Source: Bradyrhizobium tropiciagri (lineage in GTDB: Bacteria; Pseudomonadota; Alphaproteobacteria; Rhizobiales; Xanthobacteraceae). Taken from it: a stretch of DNA of 64,000 nucleotides. The notes below the pieces were generated by a model that was not told where the DNA came from, made no database searches, and saw only the letters and a program-made list of their open reading frames with translations. Position 1 is the first letter of the stretch; each line of letters opens with the position of its first letter. Position numbers and translations under genes: made by a program. Of the stretch, positions 26,733 to 35,059 are shown in pieces. The DNA lies in NCBI RefSeq assembly GCF_001189845.1, contig NZ_LFLZ01000015.1, positions 81,287 through 145,286 of the forward strand, given 5' to 3'.

Positions 26733-27068
26733 CTATCTCGGAAACCGTGGCCGCCCGATGTGAACGAGCTTCACCCGCTTTCCCTTGCGACGTTTCGGTT
26801 GTGGTGGCTTGATCGGTGTGCCGAAAAACCGCTCGCGCGCGATACCGTTGTGGTTGATCGTCCATGCCCAAGGGCCGCAGATTGCGTCGCCGCATAAAAT
26901 TAGGTGCTTGTTGCGACGGCCGAAGATGTGAACGTAGATGGCCTCGCGGCGGACAATTGCCCGCCGCCTGGCCCTGACGGCTTCGAGGTGATCGTCGAAT
27001 TCCTCCTCGAATGCGGCGCGGAACGTTCTCACTGACGGGTCGATGAGTATCGGCCACCGGCATCGCAC
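26733..27068 (-). CDS. Hypothetical protein at the head of an overlapping gene chain
   Basis: 111 residues. Features are an acidic helical part FRAAFEEEFDDHLEAVRARR, a strand-rich centre AIYVHIFGRRNKHLILCGDA, WAWTINHNGIARERFFG and a basic end KPPQPKRRKGKRVKLVHIG. No family recognised. It heads five further small genes on the minus strand with overlaps or tiny gaps, the layout typical of phage or plasmid early regions. The true start is uncertain. Confidence 0.5.
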   Translation of the reverse strand: MRCRWPILIDPSVRTFRAAFEEEFDDHLEAVRARRRAIVRREAIYVHIFGRRNKHLILCGDAICGPWAWTINHNGIARERFFGTPIKPPQPKRRKGKRVKLVHIGRPRFPR

Positions 27069-27578
27069 ACCAACAAGTCTTGCTTGACCAGCCAGTCAAC
27101 ATCATGGTGCCCCTGCCGACCGTGCAAGCCGTGCTGCCTATCGGGATGCTAGGCGCGCTTGCTGCTGCCAAAGACCAACATCAGCGTCGCAAGCGCCTGC
27201 CTGTGCTTCCAGTCGCTCCGGTTCGCGTTGACGAGTTCCGTTTGGGAGCCGGCGCACGCTTAGACGACTGAGAAGGGGCAGTCACTTGTGCACAGCGTCA
27301 TCGTCCACCCGAAAGCCTTGAGAAGCCTTCGCGGTCGAGGTCAAGGGGGATGGCCGCACTGGTCGGCGAAGGACTCTTTCCGGAGGCCCACCATAACAGG
27401 GGGTCATACGCGGTAGCGGGGGAAGGACTCGAACCTCCACCCCAAGTTTAGGATGCCTGTGCCCGGGCCAACCATCGACTGTAGTAATAGGCCGGGTCCC
27501 ACGAAGCGAAATTATCGCCTTCGCGGCACCATCGCGCGGGCACCTAACAGCTTTCGTAATCGGCGGGGCGCCTGCCAG
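27069..27578. other. Intergenic region with a tRNA-like 3' half
   Basis: Just over 500 bases without a credible gene. On the minus strand, 27421-27470 reads like the 3' half of a tRNA: a five-base anticodon stem around loop ATCCTAA (anticodon CCT, T33 present), a five-base variable region, T-arm GGAGG/CCTTC around TTCGAGT, an acceptor strand CCCCGCT and then ACCG. The 5' half with D-arm and matching acceptor strand is missing. It is thus a remnant, not a gene. Confidence 0.4.
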
Positions 27579-27788
27579 TCATCGTCGACGAACCAACTCC
27601 TCCGGATCGACCCTAAGAGCCTTGGCTATCCGCTCAATCACCAAGAGCGATGGATTTCTTTTGCCGCTTTCGACCCCGCTCAAATACGTCTGATGAACCT
27701 CGGACAAGCCCGCGAGCTCTTCTTGGCTGAGTTTCCTTGCCCGACGTAATTCTTGAATGTTGAGACCGACTCGATCCTGCAAGCGCAT
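27579..27788 (-). CDS. XRE-family helix-turn-helix regulator
   Basis: 69 residues, nearly all one Cro/CI-type domain: LNIQELRRARKLSQEELAGL, then the recognition helix VHQTYLSGVESGKRNPS and LLVIERIAKALRVDPEELV. I use ATG at MRLQDRVG; the frame extends four codons to a TTG. It is divergent from the gene at 27830 with about 40 bases between them, so it probably controls that promoter and its own. Such single-domain repressors are typical of mobile elements. Confidence 0.82.
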   Translation of the reverse strand: MRLQDRVGLNIQELRRARKLSQEELAGLSEVHQTYLSGVESGKRNPSLLVIERIAKALRVDPEELVRRR

Positions 27789-27829
27789 GCAGGACAGCAA
27801 GGGAAACTGTGCTGTCTAGCCCATAGACT

Positions 27830-28288
27830 ATGAGTCATAAAATGAGTATCCTTCCCTCCTTCCAGGAAATTGGGCGACCTATGTCAGCAAGTCTGGTTGA
27901 GCTGAGCCTCAGTCCCTTCGTCAAATGTGGGCGAGAAATCTCGAACGTCGGCTATCTCGACGTGTCGACCGGGAGAGTTGTGGCTTCACTGGAAGTCCCT
28001 CTCGGGCTGATCGAACGCGCGGTTCTCGCTAACGTGTCGGTGGAAATAGCTTTGGCAGGCGACGGTAGAATTGCGTCCTCCGTCGCTGGAGAGGCATCCG
28101 CTTACTCGTCAGCAGTCAAGACGGTTTCCATTGACCACCTAATCCAGGAGTTTCTGGCTGGCGACAACCTGCGTCTGGAAGAAACGACACAAGCGGAGCT
28201 GAGAACGCTCCTGAATAGGCTTCAAGATTCAGCTCGTGCGGTGCAACGCGCGATCGCGTCGTTCGAACGTTCGGCAAATGAGGCATGA
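27830..28288 (+). CDS. Hypothetical protein divergent from the XRE regulator
   Basis: Up to 152 residues; an internal start MSASLVELSLSPFVKCG gives 135. The first half is strand-rich (VGYLDVSTGRVVASLEVPLG, ANVSVEIALAGDGRIASS) and the second half helical (TTQAELRTLLNRLQDSARAV, QRAIASFERSANEA). No family recognised. The position across a short divergent promoter suggests control by the XRE protein. Confidence 0.5.
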   Translation: MSHKMSILPSFQEIGRPMSASLVELSLSPFVKCGREISNVGYLDVSTGRVVASLEVPLGLIERAVLANVSVEIALAGDGRIASSVAGEASAYSSAVKTVSIDHLIQEFLAGDNLRLEETTQAELRTLLNRLQDSARAVQRAIASFERSANEA

Positions 28289-29374
28289 AAGCGACCCAGC
28301 GAGGCTCCGCTATTGTGTTCGGCTGAGGGGTCTTTGGCGATCACCGGCCAATGCTGATTTCCGCCAGTGAGACCATTAGCCAGAGCGCTGGCCTTTCGCG
28401 AGACAAATCGGCGCGCGCATGCGTTTAATCCTTGCCGGACTGCTAAGTGCCGACAGGCGCTGACTCGCCGAGCGCCTGGCGACACCCGTCGCGGCGAGGC
28501 CATTTCCTGGTCCCTCCCACATAGCATGATGCTGCCTAGGCCCATGAGATGATGCATCAGGACAATGATGATGTGGAACTAACGGCGCGCCGCCGTGTCC
28601 AACGACCTCGCCGGGCAAACCCAACGCCTGACGGCGTCGTGATGGAGATGGCGAACATTGACATCGTTGACTCTGGTGTCGCCGGCCAATGAGCGAAACA
28701 TGCTCATGGTCCGACGCTCCACTCTCGTTCCAACGGCACACCTTCTTGGGACGCTCACAGTAGAGATGTCGAAGACCGCTGGCTGCACTCATATGCCCTT
28801 CGTCTAACAGCCCAAAGCTTCTACGAAAATTCACCATCGATCTGTTGCGTGGTCCCCTGGTGGCGCGTGGCCACACGCTCGCGGCCGCAGACGCAATCAG
28901 CAAGACGCGTCTTGGCCTTGGCTTGGCTCTGGCGATATCGCAGACCCTAACAGCGCTAACTCTTGGATGTGCAGACAATCACTTAGCCGCCTTTAGGCGA
29001 CAGTGCTTTTATCTTGTCGTCACTCCCTTCCATCCTCTTCATCGGGCTACGTCACCCTGGCTTTGCTCAAATTGCCAAGTCGATGCACGGCGTGATCGAT
29101 CACATCGGCACAAAATCGAACCCTTTCGCTTGAAAAGCGGCGGACAATTTGAGCCTTGAGGGCGCGCGCTGAAGCATCATTACTGCTCGTGAGATGGACG
29201 AAATCACACCTCCGAAGATCGAAAAGCGGAGTTCAATTCCACGCGAAATGCGAGCGTCAGCTCAAAAATACTGCGTCAAAATCCCTCGGATCGCTCGCAT
29301 TTTTGCGAGCTGCGAAGCCCTCTTCCAACACAAAAATGCTCCTCTTCTCCCTCCCAAAGCGGCGCAAGCAACGC
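28289..29374. other. Gene-free accessory stretch
   Basis: About 1.1 kb in which open frames on both strands lack start signals and protein-like composition. A hairpin GCTCGCA/TGCGAGC with a TTTT loop lies at 29293-29310. I see no insertion-sequence ends, RNA gene or operator of note. It may be decayed former coding DNA. Confidence 0.45.
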
Positions 29375-29405
29375 AAAAAGGCCCCGCCTCCGAGGAGGCG
29401 GGGCC
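29375..29405 (-). terminator. Rho-independent terminator of the DUF736 gene
   Basis: On the minus strand a 12-base perfect GC stem (arms 29394-29405 and 29380-29391, GGCCCCGCCTCC) with a tiny loop is followed directly by TTTTT (29379-29375). It lies 16 bases after the stop of the DUF736 gene. This is the clearest intrinsic terminator in the window. Confidence 0.88.
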
Positions 29406-29420
29406 GATGATCCGATGCGA

Positions 29421-29732
29421 TCAGTCGCCGCTGCGGCGCGACCAGATCAGGGTGAAATCCTCGTCGCCTTCGACCTTGACCAGCGAGGCGTAGATCGGAG
29501 CCGGGAAGCTCGGATCGTCGAGCTTGACCGAGAGATATTCGCGGTCGCTGTCGCGAACGGTCTTCTTCCACGCGGCGCCGAACTCGGTTGCGCCGGCGAA
29601 AATGCGGTAGTCGGGAGCCTTGTCGTGGTCCTTCTCGGACGCCATGAACTTGGCCTTGATGTTGAGCGTCAGCGTCTTGATCGAGCCGGTGTAGCCGTTG
29701 TCCGAAGCGGTGAAAGTGCCGATGGTCGCCAT
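29421..29732 (-). CDS. DUF736 family protein
   Basis: 103 residues starting [20 protein letters not shown], with GAGGAAGATTATC before the ATG. The family pattern is clear: [53 protein letters not shown] and [11 protein letters not shown]. The family is of unknown function and is a regular member of rhizobial plasmids, integrative elements and symbiosis islands, often near a long ParB-like protein, as here. The strong terminator after it shows it is its own short transcript. Confidence 0.9.
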   Translation of the reverse strand: MATIGTFTASDNGYTGSIKTLTLNIKAKFMASEKDHDKAPDYRIFAGATEFGAAWKKTVRDSDREYLSVKLDDPSFPAPIYASLVKVEGDEDFTLIWSRRSGD

Positions 29733-30440
29733 GATAATCTTCCTCTGTTTTGCTCGGGCCGCGCCCATCGCAGCCTCGATGGCTGTCCTTGGCCCGGGGA
29801 GCGATCGGCCCGCAGCCGTAAGGCCCGCAGCGCCAGCGGAGGACGGCGAAAGCCTGCTTTTTTGTCTTGCGCGAGGAATGACGCCGCCAGGCGGCAGGGG
29901 AAAAAAGCAGGCGTGAGCTGTTGCGGGAAGGCGATCGAGGCTCTTGCCGTCCCTCGGGCCTGATCAGCCCATTCGAGGGTGCGTTGGACGCGAGCCCACG
30001 CCCAAACTGACCGGGATTAGCATGGCTACCGGCGCCCACCGCAGCACCGGGAAAACGACCGGATCGATCAAGAAAGGCCGACGTCTGCGCATCAATGACA
30101 GGAACGACGCACCAGGAAACGAGCGCGAACTCAATCGCATTTTCGCTTGCGAAAACGACGGCGGCGCCAAGAGTATCCGCCGCAATTGCGTCTCGGCTCA
30201 CGAGGTCTGGACACGATCAAGGCTTCCAACCTGATCGCCTCGTCACGGCAAGGGATGGCGCGACACAACCGCTCCGGGTGCAGCAAGCGGCATGGGTCGG
30301 ATGGATCCTGACCCGCATTTGAGGAGCGGCTAGCGTGGGTAATCGCCGCTTCTTTTCCTCTAAGCCGGCCGCGCGCCATCAGGCGCGCGGCCGCAAATTT
30401 GGAGCTTGCCGGGGCCGCCCTTGCGGCCCCGGCTCACCAT
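29733..30440. other. Intergenic region with inverted repeats between ParB and DUF736
   Basis: About 700 bases without a credible gene. A perfect 12-base inverted repeat GCCTGCTTTTTT (29852-29863) / AAAAAAGCAGGC (29901-29912) encloses a small GCCGCC-A-GGCGGC hairpin at 29883-29895. Two strong GC hairpins follow the ParB stop and are listed separately. The promoter of the DUF736 gene should lie in the left part. Confidence 0.45.
30366..30433 (-). terminator. Two tandem GC-rich hairpins after the ParB gene
   Basis: The first, eight bases past the stop, pairs GCCGGGGCCGC (30408-30418) with GCGGCCCCGGC (30423-30433). The second pairs CGGCCGCGCGCC (30366-30377) with GGCGCGCGGCCG (30382-30393). Both are perfect, with 4-base loops. 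No T-run follows, so they may act as RNA-stabilising or Rho-assisted ends. Confidence 0.6.
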
Positions 30441-32447
30441 TTACTCCGCAGCTTCCAAGCAGGAAGCACTGCCCTGCGCGTCATCTGGCGCATCAGCCCG
30501 ATCGTCCGTCCTGGCCGTCCGCAGCAAGGACGGTAGCCAGCCGGTCGGCGCCAGTAACTGCTCGGCGGCGGCGGCCATCTCGGCTTTTTTCATGCCCGAC
30601 AAGCACTCCGCGGCCTCCTCGCTGACGCCTTCACGGACGGCCTCCAGAATGCCAGCTTTGGTGACGCGGCCAAGATAGCTGCCGACCGTCGGCCGCCAGT
30701 ATCCGGTCATGTCGAGGGCAACCGCCTCGGCCAAATGCCGGGCTGCCGCGAGGGCGCGCGGCCTCCGGTCAAACGGCAGTTTGACCGCGTTGACGGTCAA
30801 TGCCGCGCAATGCGCGAACAGGGACATGCGGCTGTCGTGGTCGAGTCCGGTCACGAATTCCCAGAGCCCGCTGGCGTCCTTGGGCATCTGCCTGGCCCAA
30901 TTGGCATGGCGATCCGACCACGCCTTACCGGCCGCCGTGTCCTCGATTCCAACCGCATGCACGGCCAAATCCGTCTTCATCGGTTGGATGCCGACCACAT
31001 GAGCATTGGCCCCGAAATAGAAAATCTGAACCGCCAGCGCATGCGTCACCGCGACGATGGCGACGTCCGGCTGCTCACTCAGATTGAGGCGCAGCCCCAA
31101 GGTGCGATGCGCGGTGAGGTCCCGAACGAGCGCGTCAGACAGCCGTTGATCCTCGTCCTCGTCGTCGCTGGCACTCTCCTCTTCTTCACCGTCGTGCGCA
31201 GCTTCGACGCCTCCTTCGCCCTCTTCTTTCGCTGCCTGAGCGTCGCCTTCATGCCCGGTTTCAGCGTGGGGTTTCTCGTCCTCGGGGCGGATGAAACCCC
31301 GCTCGACCCGCACCGTGCCGTCGTGATTGAGGACCACGAAGGCGCCGCCGCGCGCGACGTCGGCAGGATCGTAGGCCTGCCGCTTTGCCTCCAGCCGCTC
31401 GATCTCAGTCTCCAGCTCGCCGAGCCGCGCGTCCACGTCGTCGGGCAGTTCCTCGGCCGTCTGATGCTGTTCGGTCAGCCGGTCGAGCTCGGTCTGGACC
31501 GCCTGAAGGGAGGCCTGATCTTCCGCCGACAGCTCGACCGGATGCGGGTAGACCCGGCGCAAACCGTGGGCATGCGGGAAGTCGAGATGGGCTTCCGTCC
31601 ACCGCCATCCCTCGGCCGCTCGCAGGTTATCCGCCTCGCGGCCGAGCTTTGCGGTCACCAACAGATCGAGCAGCGAGACGTCTTCCAGATAGCCGCCGCA
31701 ATCCTCGGTAAAGAGGTCGCGCAGCACCGTGCCGCCCGCCTCTGTATAGGCCTCGAGCCCGACGAAACGCGCTCGCCGATCCGTGGCAGCAACGTGGGAC
31801 TCGGTGAGCAGACGGCGGATGGTGGCAGCATCCGGGTCGAAGGGCAGGCGCTCATAGACGGCTTCCTGCCGGCCATGATCATCCGTGATGGCAAACGCCA
31901 TCAGCTGCTCAAGCGTCAGCTCGCCGTCGCGATAGAGCTGCACCAGTTTGGGCGACACCGCGCCTAACCGCAGGCGTTGCCGCACCACATGCGCGGTGAC
32001 GCCGAAGCGCGCCGCGATCTCCTCCACACCGAGCCCGCGCTCATCCGAGAGCTTCCGGAACGCCTCGAACTCGTCGGCCGGATGCATCCTCTCCCGGGTG
32101 ACATTCTCGTCCAGGCTGATTTCGTGAGGGTCGTTCGCGGTATCGATGACGCAGCGGATCGGTTCGTTTTTCTTGATTTCCTTGCGCTTCACCCGCAGCA
32201 GCTGGGCCAGCCGCCGGCCCTCGCCGATGGTCACGCAAAAGAACCCCGTCGCCGCCCCCTCGCCATCGACCTCCGGCTCGACAACCAGATTCTGCAGGAT
32301 GCCTTTGACGGCGATGCTCGCCGCCAACGCCTCGATTGCGGCCCCGCTGTGCGGCGTCCGGCGCGCATTCTTCGGCGACTTTTTGAGCTTGCCGAGCGGA
32401 ATGCGAACCTCTGTTCCATCAGGTATTCCAATTGTTTTGGCCGACAT
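30441..32447 (-). CDS. Long ParB/RepB/Spo0J-type nuclease-partition protein of mobile elements
   Basis: 668 residues. The N-terminal 200 hold a ParB domain: VRIPLGKLKKSPKNARRTPH, SIAVKGILQNLVVEPEVDGE, the GEGRRLAQLL box, ISLDENVTRERMHPADEFEA, and a helix-turn-helix around VEEIAARFGVTAHVVRQRLR. The rest is long, partly acidic (an E/D-rich stretch near residue 390) and unassigned. It is much longer than chromosomal ParB and no parA is near, so a role in chromosome segregation is unlikely. Related long ParB-like proteins travel with DUF736 on rhizobial islands. ATG choice: AAGGA lies nine bases upstream of MSAKTIGIPDG; an ATG two codons earlier is too close to it. Confidence 0.85.
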   Translation of the reverse strand: MSAKTIGIPDGTEVRIPLGKLKKSPKNARRTPHSGAAIEALAASIAVKGILQNLVVEPEVDGEGAATGFFCVTIGEGRRLAQLLRVKRKEIKKNEPIRCVIDTANDPHEISLDENVTRERMHPADEFEAFRKLSDERGLGVEEIAARFGVTAHVVRQRLRLGAVSPKLVQLYRDGELTLEQLMAFAITDDHGRQEAVYERLPFDPDAATIRRLLTESHVAATDRRARFVGLEAYTEAGGTVLRDLFTEDCGGYLEDVSLLDLLVTAKLGREADNLRAAEGWRWTEAHLDFPHAHGLRRVYPHPVELSAEDQASLQAVQTELDRLTEQHQTAEELPDDVDARLGELETEIERLEAKRQAYDPADVARGGAFVVLNHDGTVRVERGFIRPEDEKPHAETGHEGDAQAAKEEGEGGVEAAHDGEEEESASDDEDEDQRLSDALVRDLTAHRTLGLRLNLSEQPDVAIVAVTHALAVQIFYFGANAHVVGIQPMKTDLAVHAVGIEDTAAGKAWSDRHANWARQMPKDASGLWEFVTGLDHDSRMSLFAHCAALTVNAVKLPFDRRPRALAAARHLAEAVALDMTGYWRPTVGSYLGRVTKAGILEAVREGVSEEAAECLSGMKKAEMAAAAEQLLAPTGWLPSLLRTARTDDRADAPDDAQGSASCLEAAE

Positions 32448-33394
32448 GATCATGCTTCCTTTTGCTTCCATGGGTGCAAGGCGCACCACGCGCCTGCACC
32501 CCTGCCCATCGGCGAGATCGGGGGTAGCAAGTGCCAGGACGACCCGGGCGGTGGGGGATCGCCCGCCCGAAGGGCCGCTTCGTGAGAAGCGGGTCTGCAC
32601 AAGCGTGTGCCACATCATCGAAAGTCGACAACGTGAAAGCAGCGCGGAAGACCGGGGAGACCGCTCGGGGCGGCGTCGGCGAAAGCCGGCGCTTTACCCT
32701 GGCGCGCGCGAGGGGCAGCGCCCCTTCAATGTCTTCATTCAAGAAAAAAGACGCGAAGCGGCCGTCGCCGCACCGAAGGTGCGGTGGTTAGGTGATAGCA
32801 ATGGCGTGATGCTCTCAAGCGTGAGATTGTTGGGCAAAGCAAAGGAAGTGTAATCAAGCCAAGAGTGAGAAAATCGAAACGCAGCCGACGAGAGTGCAGT
32901 GATAGCGACGCGGGCATGCAATGACCGCGGGCACCGAGGCGACTGCGGTCGCGAGACCGGTCTAAAAAGGCACCCGAGCGCGGGTCAGTGATAACGACGC
33001 CGGCATGCAATGCCGGGGGGCCCGCGAGCGAGTGCCTCCGGCGAGCGACACATTATATTCTACTCCTTGCGCGAGGGATCGCAGCCAATTGGCCGACTGT
33101 GCACTCGGTTCACAAGAGCCCGCCGCGGCGCCTGCCGCACGCGTTCAAACCAAAACCAGGAGAGCCAAGACGAGAGTAATATTTGGTTTGTGCGTCAAAC
33201 ATTCGAATCCGAAGTATCAGAAACGATTGCAGCTCTTCGAGAAGCCGGGGCGCGTCGCTCATTGCACACACAACCCTACTCTCTCCTCATCACGAATCGC
33301 TGCCCCGTGATAGCGGAGGAACGAATGACAGACCTAAGGATTCGTCGTAGCAGGAGCTATCTCAATGTTGACGACGCGAGAACGAAGGCCAGCA
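32448..33394. other. Intergenic region upstream of the ParB gene
   Basis: About 950 bases. The part next to ParB should hold its promoter. A repeated 27-base element is listed separately. Open frames in this stretch have no credible starts or composition. The segment 33160-33390 is more AT-rich than its surroundings. Confidence 0.45.
32897..33012. repeat. Pair of 27-base direct repeats
   Basis: Copies at 32897-32923 and 32986-33012 share 25 of 27 bases (common core GACGC[G/C]GGCATGCAATG, preceded by CAGTGATA). Their starts are 89 bases apart. GCATGC inside each copy is palindromic. They lie upstream of a ParB-like gene and could be binding sites for it, or remnants of a duplicated element. 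No function can be assigned from sequence. Confidence 0.55.
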
Positions 33395-33631
33395 ATGCGG
33401 ACCCTGCGGGGATGGGCGATCCAGGTGCTCCAGGAAGCGGGCGCAATCCACGAGTGCGACGAGCACGGTTGGATGCAGGATCACGGCGATCCGCACGCAC
33501 GAGAGCGGGCCTTTGATATCGCGCGTGGAGACCCACCATCAGGCATCTCCCCTGATGCAGCTGCGGCCGAGGTGCTCGACGTGCTGAACTCGATCGGTGA
33601 TACCTGCCCGGAATGCCTCCAGGCTAAGTGA
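33395..33631 (+). CDS. Small hypothetical protein
   Basis: 78 residues from MRTLRGWAIQVLQEAGAIHE, with AAGG six bases upstream. It continues CDEHGWMQDHGDPHARERAF, then DPPSGISPDAAAAEVLDVLN and IGDTCPECLQAK. The final CPEC pair and an earlier Cys/His set (HECDEHGW) could bind metal. This looks like a small conserved rhizobial orphan; function unknown. Confidence 0.6.
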   Translation: MRTLRGWAIQVLQEAGAIHECDEHGWMQDHGDPHARERAFDIARGDPPSGISPDAAAAEVLDVLNSIGDTCPECLQAK

Positions 33632-33729
33632 GCGCTATAGAAGGGCTTGTGCTGAGTCTAAACGCCAGGCCGGCCTTTCCATCTCAGCGGCCCATCTATT
33701 TCTCCACGCGCTTGCGCGCATTGACCTAG

Positions 33730-34343
33730 CTAGCCCCGCGCGCGCCGCAGCGCAGTCTCCAATCGCGTCTTCTCTTTATCCCAGCGGGCTTCTTCGGCCT
33801 GCGACCTCTTCTCGAGAGCCTCGACCTCGGCCTGGATCGCCGCGGCCCGTTTCGCGTGCTCCTGTTCGGCCCTATCGAACGCAGGCCGCGCCTTGTCGAC
33901 CGCCTGCTGACGGCGTTCGCGCTCCTTCTGCCTGGCGGCCTCCTCTCTCGCTCGTTCAAGCTCGCGACGCCCTTCCTCCCGTTCGTAGTCAAGAGCGGCC
34001 TTTCGCTCCGCAGCCTTGTCGACGGGACGAGAGCCAGACGTCTTCGCCTTTGAGTCTTTCGACTTGCGGGCGGCTTTCGTTGGTTTGCCGTCGCCAAGAT
34101 CGGTGGGCAGATCGGCATGCTCGTTGAAAGATCCGTCGGATCCGACTGGGCGTCTGAGCACGACGCCAGGCTTTGCCATGGTCGCGGCGATGACGTCCGG
34201 ATCATCGCTTTCCTTCGCCGCACCTGATGAAAGAGATTGCTGTCTGCGCCCCACGCTTCCAGCGCCGCTTTCATGGAGGGCGCGGCTATCGCCAGATCGA
34301 AGAAGCCCAGCGAGGTCTGGTAGGTTTTCAGTTTTCTCGCCAT
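33730..34343 (-). pseudogene. Coiled-coil cell-envelope-type hypothetical protein with a frameshift
   Basis: The start MARKLKTYQTSLGFFDLAIA and the stretch APSMKAALEAWGADSNLFHQ are in one frame. The continuation GAAKESDDPDVIAATMAKPG, VVLRRPVGSDGSFNEHADLP and a long charged coiled coil to the stop are in another. Loss of one G near 34222 (CAG-GTG where CAG-GGT is needed) accounts for the break. The whole is recognisable as a common alphaproteobacterial protein of unknown function. It follows the HAD gene by 45 bases, in the same orientation as Ku. Either a pseudogene or a consensus error. Confidence 0.62.
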
Positions 34344-34388
34344 GACACGCATCCCCGCCCGCCGACGCGATACGATGCGCCGTTTCAC

Positions 34389-35055
34389 CTATCGCGCAAG
34401 CAAGGAATGCCGGAAGCGAGCGAATAGCGCTGCCGGCCCGGGATAGATCTCGGCGCATCCGGCTTGCCTCAGCGAGCTCTCGGTGAACCCGCCGCAAAGC
34501 ACGCCGATGGTGGCGACCTTGGCCTTCCCCGCTGCTTCGGCATCGTAGGGCGTATCACCAATCGCGACGGCGTCCGCGCCTTCGACCTTGAGCTTCTTGA
34601 GAACGATCTCGAAAATGTCCGGTGCAGGCTTCGATTCCTCGGCATCATCTGAGGACGTCATCACATCTACCAGGTCCGTGATGCCAGCGATGTCGAGATA
34701 CTTACCGACTTCATCTTTCTTGGCCGAGGAAGCAACCGCTATCCGAAGTCCGGCATCGCGAACGCGTCGCAGCAGGTCCGCGACCGCCGAGAAGGGACGC
34801 ACGAGCGGTAGATATTCGGTCTTAAACGCTTGCCGCGCACTCCTCCAATTCTTTGCCGTGGTCGCGTTGTTCGTCGGCGGACAGGAAAACGGGAATGAGC
34901 TTGTCTCCCCCTTTTCCTATCTGGCTTCGTGCCTGTTCGAAACTCACATCGTGGCCGAACTGGAGCATGGCTTCCTGCCATGCCAGCGCGTGGAGATCCA
35001 CCGAGTCGAGAAGAGTGCCGTCCAGGTCGAAGATAGCGGCTTTTGGATGTTTCAC
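34389..35055 (-). pseudogene. HAD-superfamily hydrolase (phosphoglycolate-phosphatase-like), frameshifted
   Basis: The first frame starts (GTG) MKHPKAAIFDLDGTLLDSVD, with both motif-I aspartates, and runs to DHGKELEE. The second frame continues KTEYLPLVRPFSAVADLLRR, then motif II IAVASSAKK, motif III SKPAPDIFEIVLKKL and motif IV AIGDTPYDAEAAGKA. The junction at about 34825-34841 needs two added bases (one in a G run, one in a T run) to restore RGKRFKTEY. All catalytic motifs are otherwise intact. It lies four bases after the Ku stop, so it belongs to the Ku transcript. Confidence 0.68.
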
Positions 35056-35059
35056 GACA

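Noticed and set aside
27421..27500. Complete tRNA gene on the minus strand
   Set aside because: Only the 3' half folds. No D-arm and no acceptor 5' strand pairing with CCCCGCT were found.
28376..28978. 200-codon minus-strand frame in the gene-free stretch
   Set aside because: Rich in Arg, Ser, Pro and His with no hydrophobic pattern, ribosome binding site or recognisable motif.
30441..32447. Chromosome partition ParB
   Set aside because: More than twice the usual length, no parA partner and DUF736 next to it; a mobile-element protein fits better.
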